From the NCBI RefSeq assembly GCF_051903925.1, contig NZ_CP173678.1:4154001-4218000 (forward strand): a stretch of 64,000 nucleotides of DNA, read 5' to 3'. The stretch comes from G051903925 sp051903925. GTDB taxonomy: Bacteria > Pseudomonadota > Alphaproteobacteria > Zavarziniales > Zavarziniaceae. Position 1 is the first letter of the stretch; every line of letters starts with the position of its first letter. Below the pieces are notes generated by a model. It was not told the origin of the DNA. It did no database searches and was given only the letters and a program-made list of their open reading frames with translations. Position numbers and translations under genes: made by a program. This document shows positions 37,985 through 47,418 of the stretch, piece by piece.

Positions 37985-40582
37985 TCAGGCCGCCTTGTCG
38001 ACGACCTGGTGACCATTGATCACCAGGTTGCCATTGGCGACGCCGACCTCGACCGCCTGGCCTTCCCCGATCGTGCCCTCCAGGATCAGGTTGGCCAGCG
38101 GGTTCTGCAACGACCGCTGGATCACCCGCTTCAGTGGGCGCGCGCCATAGACGGGGTCGTAGCCCGAATTGCCGAGCCAGGTGCGCGCCGCGTCGTCCAA
38201 CTGCAAGCTGATCTTGCGATCGGCCAGCAGCTTGCGGAGATGGCCCAACTGGATGTCGACGATCCCCGCCATCTGAGCCCGGCCGAGGCGGTGGAACAGG
38301 ATGATCTCGTCCAGCCGGTTGAGGAATTCCGGCCGGAATGCCTGCCGGACCACCCCCATCACCTCGTTCCGCACCGCATCCACCGGTTCCCCGTCCGCCT
38401 GGTTGGCCAGGTACTCGGACCCGAGGTTCGAGGTCAGGATGATGAGCGTGTTGCGGAAGTCGATCGTCCGCCCCTGCCCGTCGGTCAGGCGCCCATCGTC
38501 CAGGACCTGGAGCAGCACGTTGAAGACGTCGGGATGTGCCTTCTCGACCTCGTCGAACAGGATCACCTGATAGGGCCGGCGTCGCACGATCTCGGTGAGC
38601 GCGCCGCCTTCCTCATAGCCGACATAGCCCGGCGGTGCGCCGATCAGCCGGGCGACCGAATGCTTCTCCATATATTCCGACATGTCGATCCGGGCCATTG
38701 CCTGCTCGTCGTCGAACAGGAAAGCCGCCAGCGACTTGGCGAGTTCGGTCTTGCCCACACCGGTCGGACCCAGGAACAGGAACGATCCGATCGGCCGGTT
38801 GGGATCCTGCAGCCCGGCGCGCGCACGGCGTACGGCATTCGACACCGCGCGCACGGCCTCTTCCTGCCCGATCACGCGGGCGCCGATCCGCTTCTCCATC
38901 TGGAGCAGCTTCTCGCGCTCGCCCGCCAGCATGCGATCGACCGGAATGCCGGTCCAGCGCGATACGACGCCTGCAATGTCCTGCTCGGTCACGGCCTCGC
39001 GCAGCATGGCCTCCTCTGCCCCGCCCTGTGCCGATTCCAGCTTCCGCTCAAGCTCCGGAATGACGCCATAGGCCAGTTCGCCGGCACGCCCCAGGTTGCC
39101 CCGGCGCTGGGCCTGGTCCAGTTCGTTGCGGGCGGCATCCAGCTGTTCCTTGAGCTTCTGCTCCGAGGACAGCTTGTCCTTCTCCGCCTGCCAACGCGCC
39201 GTCAGCTCCGCGGAGCGTGCCTCGAGTGCCTTGAGGTCCTCCTCGAGCTTGGCCAGCCGCTCGCGCGACGCACGGTCATCCTCCTTGCGCAGGGCCTCCC
39301 GCTCGATCTTGAGCTGGATGATCCGGCGGTCGAGTTCGTCCACCTCCTCCGGCTTGGAGTCGACTTCCATGCGCAGACGGCTCGCGGCCTCGTCCACCAG
39401 GTCGATCGCCTTGTCCGGCAGGAAGCGGTCGGTGATATAGCGGTTGGAGAGGGTCGCGGCGGCAACGATCGCACTGTCGGTGATGCGCACGCCGTGGTGG
39501 ACCTCGTACTTCTCCTTGAGCCCGCGCAGGATCGAGATCGTGTCCTCCACCGTGGGCTCGGACACCATCACCGGCTGGAAGCGCCGCGCCAGGGCGGCAT
39601 CCTTCTCGATGTGCTTGCGATACTCGTCGAGCGTGGTCGCGCCGATGCAATGCAGCTCGCCCCGCGCCAGGGCCGGCTTCAGCAGGTTGGACGCATCCAT
39701 CGCGCCATCCGCCTTGCCCGCACCCACCAGGGTATGGAGCTCGTCGATAAACAGCACGATCTCGCCATTGGCGCCCTGCACTTCCTGCAGCACACCCTTC
39801 AGGCGTTCCTCGAACTCGCCGCGATACTTGGCGCCCGCGACCATGCCGCCAAGGTCAAGCGCCAGCAGGCGCCGGTCCTTCAGCGATTCCGGCACGTCGC
39901 CATTGACGATGCGCAGCGCCAGGCCCTCGGCAATGGCCGTCTTGCCCACGCCAGGCTCACCGATCAGGACGGGATTGTTCTTGGTCCGGCGGGACAGGAC
40001 CTGGATCGCGCGGCGGATCTCCTCGTCACGCCCGATCACGGGGTCGAGCTTGCCATCGCGCGCGGCCTGGGTCAGGTCGCGGGAATACTTCTTCAACGCC
40101 TCGTAGCTGTCCTCGGCCGAGGCGCTGTCCGCGGTGCGGCCCTTGCGAACCTGGTTGATCGCGGCATTCAACCCCTGCGCCGTCAGGCCGGCCGTCTTCA
40201 GGATTTCGGCCGACGGGGTGCCATTGGCCATGACCAAAGCGAGCAGGAGCCGCTCGGCCGTGACGAAGCTGTCGCCTGCCTTCTGCGCGATCTGCTCGGC
40301 CTGGTCGAAGACGCGCGCCGTCTCAGGCGCCAGGTAGAGCTGGCCGGCGCCCGATCCCTCGACCTTGGGCAGCTTGTTCAGGGCGGCCTCGACCTCCTTC
40401 AACGCCTGTTCAGGGCGCCCGCCGGCGGAGCGGATCAGGTTGGCGGCCAGGCCTTCCTTGTCGTCGAGCAGCACCTTGAGCACATGCTCGGGCGTGAAGC
40501 GCTGGTGTCCGGACCGCAGGGCCAGCCCCTGCGCCGACTGCACGAAACCCTTCGAGCGATCGGTATACTTCTCGAAATCCAT
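37985..40582 (-). CDS. clpB: ATP-dependent disaggregase ClpB
   Basis: 865 residues from ATG 40582 with AGGAGG eight bases upstream. It has the N-domain, AAA1 with Walker A GEPGVGKT, the long middle coiled coil (about 400-525) and AAA2 with GPTGVGKT. Length and order match bacterial ClpB, which with DnaK resolves protein aggregates after heat stress. The upstream 346 bases (40583-40928) contain no gene but hold a heat-shock-like promoter with an inverted repeat. Confidence 0.97.
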   Translation of the reverse strand: MDFEKYTDRSKGFVQSAQGLALRSGHQRFTPEHVLKVLLDDKEGLAANLIRSAGGRPEQALKEVEAALNKLPKVEGSGAGQLYLAPETARVFDQAEQIAQKAGDSFVTAERLLLALVMANGTPSAEILKTAGLTAQGLNAAINQVRKGRTADSASAEDSYEALKKYSRDLTQAARDGKLDPVIGRDEEIRRAIQVLSRRTKNNPVLIGEPGVGKTAIAEGLALRIVNGDVPESLKDRRLLALDLGGMVAGAKYRGEFEERLKGVLQEVQGANGEIVLFIDELHTLVGAGKADGAMDASNLLKPALARGELHCIGATTLDEYRKHIEKDAALARRFQPVMVSEPTVEDTISILRGLKEKYEVHHGVRITDSAIVAAATLSNRYITDRFLPDKAIDLVDEAASRLRMEVDSKPEEVDELDRRIIQLKIEREALRKEDDRASRERLAKLEEDLKALEARSAELTARWQAEKDKLSSEQKLKEQLDAARNELDQAQRRGNLGRAGELAYGVIPELERKLESAQGGAEEAMLREAVTEQDIAGVVSRWTGIPVDRMLAGEREKLLQMEKRIGARVIGQEEAVRAVSNAVRRARAGLQDPNRPIGSFLFLGPTGVGKTELAKSLAAFLFDDEQAMARIDMSEYMEKHSVARLIGAPPGYVGYEEGGALTEIVRRRPYQVILFDEVEKAHPDVFNVLLQVLDDGRLTDGQGRTIDFRNTLIILTSNLGSEYLANQADGEPVDAVRNEVMGVVRQAFRPEFLNRLDEIILFHRLGRAQMAGIVDIQLGHLRKLLADRKISLQLDDAARTWLGNSGYDPVYGARPLKRVIQRSLQNPLANLILEGTIGEGQAVEVGVANGNLVINGHQVVDKAA

Positions 40583-40651
40583 CCCCAATACCTCCTGGTC
40601 ACAGCACCGGCGCGACGCCTTTCAGGCAAGCGCATCGTCCCGGCCTCGCTC

Positions 40652-40681
40652 TCATGTGGTGTGGCTGTGTTGCCACACAAG
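40652..40681 (-). promoter_or_regulatory. Candidate RpoH (heat shock) promoter of clpB
   Basis: On the minus strand, CTTG (40681-40678) is followed after 18 bases by CCACATGA (40659-40652), similar to the alphaproteobacterial sigma-32 pattern of CTTG then CCnCATnT. It lies about 70 bases before the ATG. The match is partial, so this is a proposal. Confidence 0.4.
40659..40678. repeat. Perfect inverted repeat within the clpB promoter spacer
   Basis: GTGTGGC (40659-40665) and GCCACAC (40672-40678) are separated by TGTGTT. The arms fill the spacer of the proposed heat-shock promoter, so a repressor bound here would block it. It is not the CIRCE sequence of HrcA. Confidence 0.55.
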
Positions 40682-40928
40682 AGCCTCCCGGCCGGGGACT
40701 GGTCCCGACCGGACGGGGCGTCAGCCGACAAGGACGCACGGGACGCACGCCTGCGTGCCGATCCAACCCGCGGGAGCGTTTGCGGGCCTTGATCTCGATC
40801 AGGGTGTCACGGGCGCCACGGCGTGCCGGGCCGCCAGGACCGCTGGTCACGCGTCCCGGGGTGGAGGTCTGGACTGTGGGATGGATCGCTTGGGGGCCGC
40901 TTGTTCGACCGAACAAGCGGCAACCGGA

Positions 40929-41369
40929 TCAGCTGGCGAAGCGGTCGTGCTCGGCGCTGAGGCCATCGCCCTCAGCCGCTTCCATCTCGGACTCCGCAGG
41001 GCCGCGCTCGCCCTGGTCGCCGCCCTCGGGCTGCGGCCCCTGGCCACCATTGCCGTTCTGCTGGGCCTGGTTGTTGCGCTGGTTCTGCGTGACGCCGGCG
41101 GCCACCATCAGGCGGTAATAGTGCTCGGCATGCTGCAGGAAATTCTCGGCGGCGATGCGGTCGCCAGAGGCATGGGCGTCGCGGGCCAGCTGCTGGTACC
41201 GGTCGTAGATATGGCTCGCCGTCCCGCGGATCTTGACGTCGGGTCCGCTCGAATCATACGAGCGGTTGGGACCGCCACCACCGCCGCCCCCGCCGCCACC
41301 CTGCGGCTTGCGGCCATTATTCGGTCGCCCGCCGCGCGGACGCTTGTTGTTGGGATGACCTGGTCTCAT
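40929..41369 (-). CDS. DUF4167 domain protein
   Basis: 146 residues from ATG 41369 with AGGACA upstream. The start MRPGHPNNKRPRGGRPNN, a ten-Gly run, and the core RGTASHIYDRYQQLARDAHASGDRIAAENFLQHAEHYYRL define this alphaproteobacterial family. The basic, Gly/Asn-rich head suggests nucleic-acid binding; no function is established. It ends the prfA-prmC direction and is probably cotranscribed with prmC (200 bases apart). Confidence 0.93.
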   Translation of the reverse strand: MRPGHPNNKRPRGGRPNNGRKPQGGGGGGGGGGPNRSYDSSGPDVKIRGTASHIYDRYQQLARDAHASGDRIAAENFLQHAEHYYRLMVAAGVTQNQRNNQAQQNGNGGQGPQPEGGDQGERGPAESEMEAAEGDGLSAEHDRFAS

Positions 41370-41569
41370 TCCCGTGTCTGTCCTGTAGGCCGTCGCGACC
41401 TGTTGCATGGCCCTTCGGGCGGTCCATTCAGGCGGTCGCGACGGCTCGACGCCTGACGGGTGGACGGTCCGGTATACCGGGGTCATGCTTCCGCGACGCA
41501 CGGCGGGAAGGTCCCGAACCCCGCGTCGAACAGGTCGAAACCTAGCCGCTCGCCCCGACCATTCCAAGC

Positions 41570-42433
41570 TCAAAGTGCACGTGCACTGACGCACCTGCCA
41601 ATTCCTGCGAGGTCCGGGTGGTGCTGCACCTGGATCAGGCCGTTCCCGACAAGGAGCGGCGCAATGTCCGCCCCCTGCCCCATGCCGTGTTCCAGGACGA
41701 CGACCGCGCCGGGCGCAAGCAGGGACGGCAGCGCGGGGACGATTCGTCGATAGGGATCAAGACCATCGGGACCGCCGTCGAGTGCTGCCCGCGGGTCGAA
41801 GGTGCGCACTTCGGGCGCCAGACCCGCGATGGCGGACGTGGGGATGTAGGGCGGATTCGACACGACCAGGTCGAACCGGCCGGAGAGTGCCGCGGTCCAG
41901 GAGCCAACGGCAAAGGTGGATCGCGGCCCCAGGCCAAGCGCCCGCGCATTGTCCCGGGCGCAGCGCGCAGCACCCCAGGCGCGATCCAGGCCGAGGCCCC
42001 AGGCCGAGGGCAAGGCGGAGAGCAGCGCCAGCAGCAGGCAACCCGACCCCGTGCCCAGGTCCAGGACGCGCAATGGGTCCATGCGGCGATCCGCCATGAG
42101 GGCAAGCGCCACCTCGACCAGGGTCTCGCTGTCCGGCCGCGGATCGAGCGCCTCCGCATCCAGCGCAAAGTCCAGGCCGAAGAACTCCCGGCTGTTCAGG
42201 ATGCGGGAGACGGGTTCGCGCCCTGTCCTGCGGGCGACGAAGCCCTGGAAGCGCTCGACCTCCTCGCGGGGCGGGCAATCGTCCCGGTGACCGATCAGCC
42301 AGGCCCGATTGCGCCCCAGAACAGCGCACAGCAGGACTTCGGCATCCAGACGCGGCGTCTCCGACCCCGCCGCGCCCAAGGCGGCCGCAGCCTGACGCAA
42401 CAGGTCTGCGACCGTCTCGCGCGACACCGTCAC
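41570..42433 (-). CDS. prmC: Release factor glutamine methyltransferase
   Basis: 287 residues from GTG 42433. It methylates the Gln of the GGQ motif in release factors. The N-terminal helical domain is followed by VLDLGTGSGCLLLALL (SAM site) and the catalytic NPPY (VVSNPPYIP). The substrate gene prfA is directly upstream and overlaps by GTGA. Confidence 0.95.
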   Translation of the reverse strand: MTVSRETVADLLRQAAAALGAAGSETPRLDAEVLLCAVLGRNRAWLIGHRDDCPPREEVERFQGFVARRTGREPVSRILNSREFFGLDFALDAEALDPRPDSETLVEVALALMADRRMDPLRVLDLGTGSGCLLLALLSALPSAWGLGLDRAWGAARCARDNARALGLGPRSTFAVGSWTAALSGRFDLVVSNPPYIPTSAIAGLAPEVRTFDPRAALDGGPDGLDPYRRIVPALPSLLAPGAVVVLEHGMGQGADIAPLLVGNGLIQVQHHPDLAGIGRCVSARAL

Positions 42434-43503
42434 CCCTGGTCCATCTCCGCCAGGCGGGCGGCCTGGTCCTCGGCGATCAGGGCTTCGACCAACTCGTCCA
42501 GGGCGTCGCCGGCAATGACCCGGTCCAGCTTGTAGAGCGTCAGGTTGATGCGGTGGTCGGTCACCCGGCCTTGCGGGAAGTTGTAGGTGCGGATCCGCTC
42601 CGACCGGTCGCCGCTGCCGACCTGACCCTTCCGCGATTCGGCACGCTCGCTGTCCAGACGCTGGCGCTCGGCGTCATAGAGCCGGGCGCGCAGCACCTTC
42701 ATGGCCTTGGCCTTGTTCTTGTGCTGGGACTTCTCGTCCTGCTGCTGCACCACGATGCCCGTGGGCAGGTGGGTGATGCGCACCGCGCTGTCGGTCGTGT
42801 TGACCGACTGGCCGCCGGGGCCGCTGGAGCGGAAGACGTCGATGCGCAGGTCCTTGTCGTCGATCGCGATGTCGACGTCCTCCGCCTCCGGCAGGACCGC
42901 AACGGTCGCGGCAGAGGTGTGGATGCGGCCGCTGCCCTCGGTCACCGGCACGCGCTGGACCCGGTGCACGCCCGATTCGAACTTCAGGCGGGCGAACACG
43001 CCCGAGCCCGCGACATTGGCGATGATTTCCTTGTACCCGCCCAGTTCCGCCTCGGACGCCGACAGGATCTCGACCCGCCAGCCGCGCAGTTCGGCGTAAC
43101 GCTGGTACATGCGGAACAGGTCGCCCGCGAACAGCGCCGCCTCGTCCCCGCCGGTGCCGGCGCGCAGTTCGAGGATGGCGCTGCCGTCGTCTGCGGCATC
43201 CTTGGGCAGCAGTTGGACCGCGACCGCGCGCTCAACCTCAGGCAAGGCGTCCTTCAGGGCGCGCACCTCGTCCTCGGCCAGGTCACGCATCTCTGGATCG
43301 GCGGCCGCGTCGCGCAGCATCTGCTCCGCCCCCGCCAGGTCGCCCTGCGCCTTGCGATAGGCGCGGATCGCCGCAACCAGCGGCTCCAGGTCCGAGTACT
43401 CCTTGGACAGGCGCGCGAAATCGCTCCCTGCCCCTTGCGCCAGTTCGGCGGACAGCGCCTCGTGCCGCAGGACCACACGGTCCAGTTTTTCCTCAGGAAT
43501 CAT
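42430..43503 (-). CDS. prfA: Peptide chain release factor 1
   Basis: 357 residues. The GGQ motif (SSGPGGQSVNTTDSAVR) and the RF1 type stop-recognition region (RVQRVPVTEGSGRIHTS) are intact; reads UAA and UAG. Nine bases after hisS, and overlapping prmC. Confidence 0.97.
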   Translation of the reverse strand: MIPEEKLDRVVLRHEALSAELAQGAGSDFARLSKEYSDLEPLVAAIRAYRKAQGDLAGAEQMLRDAAADPEMRDLAEDEVRALKDALPEVERAVAVQLLPKDAADDGSAILELRAGTGGDEAALFAGDLFRMYQRYAELRGWRVEILSASEAELGGYKEIIANVAGSGVFARLKFESGVHRVQRVPVTEGSGRIHTSAATVAVLPEAEDVDIAIDDKDLRIDVFRSSGPGGQSVNTTDSAVRITHLPTGIVVQQQDEKSQHKNKAKAMKVLRARLYDAERQRLDSERAESRKGQVGSGDRSERIRTYNFPQGRVTDHRINLTLYKLDRVIAGDALDELVEALIAEDQAARLAEMDQG

Positions 43504-43512
43504 GGTCCGCCC

Positions 43513-44757
43513 TTACTTGAAGGGCTGGAGGTGCTGCTCCAGGTGGTCCAGCGCCACGCGCCCCTGGGCGCCGTCGGCCAGGGTGCGCACCGTCGCTTCC
43601 CCCGCTGCCAGTTCGTCGTCGCCCAGCAGGATGGCGACGGCACAGCCCAGCTTGTCGGCCCGCTTCATCCGCTTGCCGACATTGCCGCGATAGCCGTGCT
43701 CAACCGTGAAGCCGGCACGACGCAGGCGGTGCGCCAGCTTCAGCGCCGTCTCCTCCGCCGCCGCGCCGACAGGAATGATGGCGATGGGCTTCACCGCCTC
43801 GGCCGGCACCTCGACCATCATGGCCAGCCGCTCGATGCCGGAGGCCCAGCCGATGCCGGCGGTGGGCGGCCCGCCCATCTGCTCGACCAGGCCGTCATAG
43901 CGCCCGCCGGCCAGGACGGTGCCCTGCGCCCCCAGCGTCGTCGTCGTGAATTCGAATGCCGTGTGGCTGTAGTAGTCGAGCCCGCGCACCAGGCGCTGGT
44001 TCACCGTATAGGGCACGCCCAGCGCGTCGAGGCCGCGGCGCACGTCGGCAAAGAACGTCGTGGACCGTTCGTTCAGGTGCTCCGACAGCAGCGGCGCATT
44101 GGCCACCAGCACGCGGTCGCCCTCGTCCTTGCTGTCCAGGATGCGCAAGGGGTTCTTGCCCAGCCGCGCCCGGCTGTCCTCGCTCAGCTTCTCTTCGAAC
44201 TGCCTGAAATAGCCGACCAGCACGTCGCGATAGGTGGCGCGGCTTTCCGGATCGCCCAGGCTGTTCAGTTCCAGCGTGACCTTGTCCCCCAGGCCCAGGG
44301 CGGACAGCAGGTCCCAGCCGAGCGCAATCACCTCGATATCGGCCTGCGGCTCCGGCACGCCCAGGATCTCGGCGTCGATCTGGTGGAACTGGCGCAGGCG
44401 TCCCTTCTGCGGCCGCTCGTAGCGGAACATGGGCCCATGGCCGAAGAACTTCAGCGGCAGGTCCTTGGCCAGGCCGCCGGACAGCAGCGCGCGCGCAATG
44501 CCGGCCGTCATTTCCGGGCGCAGGGTCAGGCCTTCGCCGCCGCGGTCGGTGAAGGTGTACATCTCCTTCGACACGACGTCCGACGTCTCGCCCAGCGTGC
44601 GCTGGAAAACCTCGGTGAACTCGAAGATGGGCGTCGAGATCTCGGCAAAGCCATAGCGCTGGGCCAGGTCGCGGAAGGTCTCGGTGACCAGGCGGAAGCG
44701 GCGGGCCTCTTCGCCCAGGATGTCGCGGGTGCCGCGGACCGGTTGCAGGGATGACAC
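43513..44757 (-). CDS. hisS: Histidine-tRNA ligase
   Basis: 414 residues from GTG 44757 (MSSLQPVRGTRDILGEE). The open frame extends further upstream, but that part lies inside ispG and is not plausible. Class II motif 1 to 3 are present, with LTLRPEMTAGIARAL, the His A motif GLDYYSHTAFEFTTTTLGAQGTVLAGGRYDGL and the C-terminal anticodon domain. The GTG comes two bases after the ispG stop, so it is coupled to it. Confidence 0.96.
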   Translation of the reverse strand: MSSLQPVRGTRDILGEEARRFRLVTETFRDLAQRYGFAEISTPIFEFTEVFQRTLGETSDVVSKEMYTFTDRGGEGLTLRPEMTAGIARALLSGGLAKDLPLKFFGHGPMFRYERPQKGRLRQFHQIDAEILGVPEPQADIEVIALGWDLLSALGLGDKVTLELNSLGDPESRATYRDVLVGYFRQFEEKLSEDSRARLGKNPLRILDSKDEGDRVLVANAPLLSEHLNERSTTFFADVRRGLDALGVPYTVNQRLVRGLDYYSHTAFEFTTTTLGAQGTVLAGGRYDGLVEQMGGPPTAGIGWASGIERLAMMVEVPAEAVKPIAIIPVGAAAEETALKLAHRLRRAGFTVEHGYRGNVGKRMKRADKLGCAVAILLGDDELAAGEATVRTLADGAQGRVALDHLEQHLQPFK

Positions 44758-44759
44758 GA

Positions 44760-45887
44760 TCAGGATGCGAGTGGGAGGGTTTCGCTCTTCTTGGCGGCCT
44801 CGATGGCCGCGGCCTTCTTCTCGACCAGGTCGACGATGTGATCGACCAGACGGGCATCGTCGATATTGTGATCGGCAATGCCGCCCACATAGACCTTGTG
44901 CGTGCCGTTGCCGCCGCCGGTCAGGCCGATATCCGTCTCCCGCGCTTCGCCGGGGCCATTGACGACACAGCCGATGATCGAGAGCGAAAGCGGGGTCGAG
45001 ATGTGGGCCAGGCGCTGTTCCAGCACCTCCACCGTCTTGATGACCTGGAACGCCTGGCGAGCACAGGAAGGGCAAGAGACGATCTGCACGCCGCGATGGC
45101 GCAGGCCCAGGCCCTTCAGGATCTCGAACCCGACCTTCACCTCCTGCACCGGATCGGCGGAGAGGGAGACGCGGATCGTATCGCCGATCCCGGCCCAGAG
45201 GAGGGAGCCGATACCGATGGCCGACTTCACCGTGCCGGTGGTGAATCCGCCCGCCTCGGTCACGCCCAGGTGGAGGGGGTAGTCGCACGCCTCGGCCAGG
45301 CCATTATAGGCGGCCGCGGCCAGGAAGACGTCGGATGCCTTCACGCTGATCTTGAACTCGCGGAAGTCGTGGTCTTCCAGAATGCGGGCGTGGTCCAGGG
45401 CGGACTCGATCATCGCCTCCGGGCAGGGCTCGCCATACTTCTCCAGCAGGTGACGCTCCAGGCTGCCGGCATTGACGCCGATGCGCATGGAACAGCCATA
45501 GTCCTTGGCCGCCTGGACCACCTCGCGCACGCGCGCGGCGGAGCCGATATTGCCCGGGTTGATGCGCAGGCACGCGGCCCCCGCCTTGGCCGCCTCGATC
45601 GCGCGCTTGTAGTGGAAATGGATGTCCGCGACGATCGGCACGCGCGCCGCCTTGACGATCTGCGGCAGGGCGGCCGTCGACTCCTCGTCCGGGCACGACA
45701 CACGGATGATGTCGGCGCCTGCCTCTTCGCACTGGCGGATCTGCTCGATCGTCGCCGCCGCGTCGCTGGTCAGCGTATTGGTCATGGTCTGCACGGTGAT
45801 CGGCGCATCGCCGCCCACCGGCACGTTGCCCACATGGATCTGGCGGGACTTGCGGCGAATGATGTCGCGATAGGGGCGGACGCTCAT
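44760..45887 (-). CDS. ispG: 4-hydroxy-3-methylbut-2-enyl diphosphate synthase
   Basis: 375 residues. It catalyses the next-to-last step of the MEP isoprenoid pathway and holds a 4Fe-4S cluster. Start MSVRPYRDIIRRKSRQIHVGNVPVGGDAPI and the Cys ligands in IVSCPSCAR and SIIGCVVNGPGE are intact. First gene of the ispG-hisS-prfA-prmC unit. Confidence 0.97.
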   Translation of the reverse strand: MSVRPYRDIIRRKSRQIHVGNVPVGGDAPITVQTMTNTLTSDAAATIEQIRQCEEAGADIIRVSCPDEESTAALPQIVKAARVPIVADIHFHYKRAIEAAKAGAACLRINPGNIGSAARVREVVQAAKDYGCSMRIGVNAGSLERHLLEKYGEPCPEAMIESALDHARILEDHDFREFKISVKASDVFLAAAAYNGLAEACDYPLHLGVTEAGGFTTGTVKSAIGIGSLLWAGIGDTIRVSLSADPVQEVKVGFEILKGLGLRHRGVQIVSCPSCARQAFQVIKTVEVLEQRLAHISTPLSLSIIGCVVNGPGEARETDIGLTGGGNGTHKVYVGGIADHNIDDARLVDHIVDLVEKKAAAIEAAKKSETLPLAS

Positions 45888-46026
45888 GCAAGACTCGCAT
45901 CTGGGCGCGCGGAAGGGTCCCGCGCGCGGCTCACGGGAACGCGCCCAACATGGTCGGAACGCTTGCGCAAATCAAGCCGCGGGCCATGCGGCAGGCGCCG
46001 GGCGCCCCCGCCCGGCCCACACCGGG

Positions 46027-46659
46027 TCAGGGCAGGGCCGCCATCGGCGCCAGCGTGGTCACCTCCACCCGACGATTCACGCCGGAATTGGGGCGGCGCG
46101 GATCGGCCAGGCGGCTTTCGCCATAGCCGATCGTGACCAGGCGTTCGGGCGCCACGCGGGCGACCCGCACCAGGTAGTCGCGCACGGCGGCGGCGCGCCG
46201 CTCCGACAGGGCCTGGTTGCGGGCGGACGTACCGACGGCATCGGTATGCCCGGCGATCTGGAAGCTGTAGCCGCGCAACTGCGCCGAATTCATCACCCGC
46301 CCCACCACGTCAAGATCGGCGATGTAGCGCTGATCCAGGCGATCGGAGGCGAATTCGAACTTGATGTCCAGGTCGACACTGGGCGCCTTGGCCACTTCCG
46401 CCGGCGGCGCGGGCGACTGGCCGGGACGCGGCGCGGGCGTGGTGGCAGCCGTGGCCGGGGGATCCCCCGGCCGCATCACGGGCCGGATGCCGCGGGTGGT
46501 CACGGGCGCCGTGGGCGTCAGCTTCTGGATCAGTTCCTGCTCGTTCAACTGGCTTTGCGCGTGGATGGCCGCGCCGCCGCCGGCCAGGGCGGCCGCCATC
46601 GCCAAGCCCGCCAGGGCCGAACGGACCATCAGGGACGCCCTTGCGCTGAAGTGCGGCAT
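46027..46659 (-). CDS. OmpA-family periplasmic/outer membrane protein 1
   Basis: 210 residues from ATG 46659 behind AGGAGGAACC. A signal peptide (LAGLAMAAALAGGGAAIHAQ) is followed by a Pro/Ala linker and a C-terminal OmpA-like peptidoglycan-binding domain: FEFASDRLDQRYIADLDVV, FQIAGHTDAVGTSARNQALSERRAAAV and GYGESRLADPRRPNSGVNRRVEV. Shares the odd motif LIQKL-x-P-x-x-PVTTRGIRPVM with the next gene, so they are paralogues. Likely anchors the envelope to peptidoglycan. Confidence 0.9.
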   Translation of the reverse strand: MPHFSARASLMVRSALAGLAMAAALAGGGAAIHAQSQLNEQELIQKLTPTAPVTTRGIRPVMRPGDPPATAATTPAPRPGQSPAPPAEVAKAPSVDLDIKFEFASDRLDQRYIADLDVVGRVMNSAQLRGYSFQIAGHTDAVGTSARNQALSERRAAAVRDYLVRVARVAPERLVTIGYGESRLADPRRPNSGVNRRVEVTTLAPMAALP

Positions 46660-46726
46660 CGCCGGTTCCTCCTGCATGACGGGCGCCTGGGCGCCCGGTC
46701 GTCGTGCTGTTCGTCGTTGCTTCGGC

Positions 46727-47362
46727 CTATTGGCCGATGTTCGTGATCTCCACCCGCCGGTTGACGCCGGAATCGGGGGCCTGGGGGTCCAGCAACTGGT
46801 CCTCGCCATAGCCGTGGGAGGTCAGGCGGTTCGGCGCCACGCGCAGGTCGGCGACCAGGAACGCGCGCACGGCGGCGGCGCGGCGCTCCGACAGGTCACG
46901 GTTATAGGCCGACGTCCCCTTGGCATCCGTATGGCCATCGATCTGGAACCGATAGGTCGACAAATCGCGCGAAACGAGCGCCTGCCCCAGGCGTTGCAGC
47001 ACAAGCCGCGATTCTGGGCTGATCTCGGCCGAATCGAAGGCGAAGTTGACCGTCAGCATGACACCGGGCGGTTTGACCGGCTCCGGCGGCGCGGCCGCGG
47101 CAGTCGCGGGCGTCCCGTCCGGGTTCATCACCGGCCGGATCGCCCGGGTTGTCAGGCCGCGGGTGGTCAGGCCGCGGGTGCGGACCGGCTGGCTGGGCTT
47201 CAGCGCCTGAATCAGCTGGTCGGTCGTGGGGGGCTCCTCCCCCCGCAGGTCGACCGTGTCGGCCCGGGTCGCAGCACTGGCCAGGACCATGCCGGACACC
47301 GCCATGGCGACCAGACCCGTGCCAAGCAGAAGTCCCCGGACCGTCCTGCGCAACCCGACCAT
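46727..47362 (-). CDS. OmpA-family periplasmic/outer membrane protein 2
   Basis: 211 residues from ATG 47362 with GGAGGG upstream. Signal peptide, then LIQALKPSQPVRTRGLTTRGLTTRAIRPVM with a short in-frame repeat (RGLTT twice), and the OmpA domain (FQIDGHTDAKGTSAYNRDLSERRAAAV, GYGEDQLLDPQAPDSGVNRRVEI). Paralogue of the preceding gene, 67 bases apart on the same strand. The kinase gene ends 56 bases upstream of its start on the same strand, so all three may be cotranscribed. Confidence 0.9.
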   Translation of the reverse strand: MVGLRRTVRGLLLGTGLVAMAVSGMVLASAATRADTVDLRGEEPPTTDQLIQALKPSQPVRTRGLTTRGLTTRAIRPVMNPDGTPATAAAAPPEPVKPPGVMLTVNFAFDSAEISPESRLVLQRLGQALVSRDLSTYRFQIDGHTDAKGTSAYNRDLSERRAAAVRAFLVADLRVAPNRLTSHGYGEDQLLDPQAPDSGVNRRVEITNIGQ

Positions 47363-47418
47363 GTCTCTACCCTCCAACGTGCCTGCGCGCCCGGCTTCAC
47401 GCCGGGGCACCTGCACGG

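Noticed and set aside
38009..40792. 927-codon plus-strand frame opposite clpB
   Set aside because: Antisense shadow of clpB in GC-rich DNA; no family features, and clpB is certain.
42553..44754. 733-codon plus-strand frame opposite prfA and hisS
   Set aside because: Shadow of two certain core genes.
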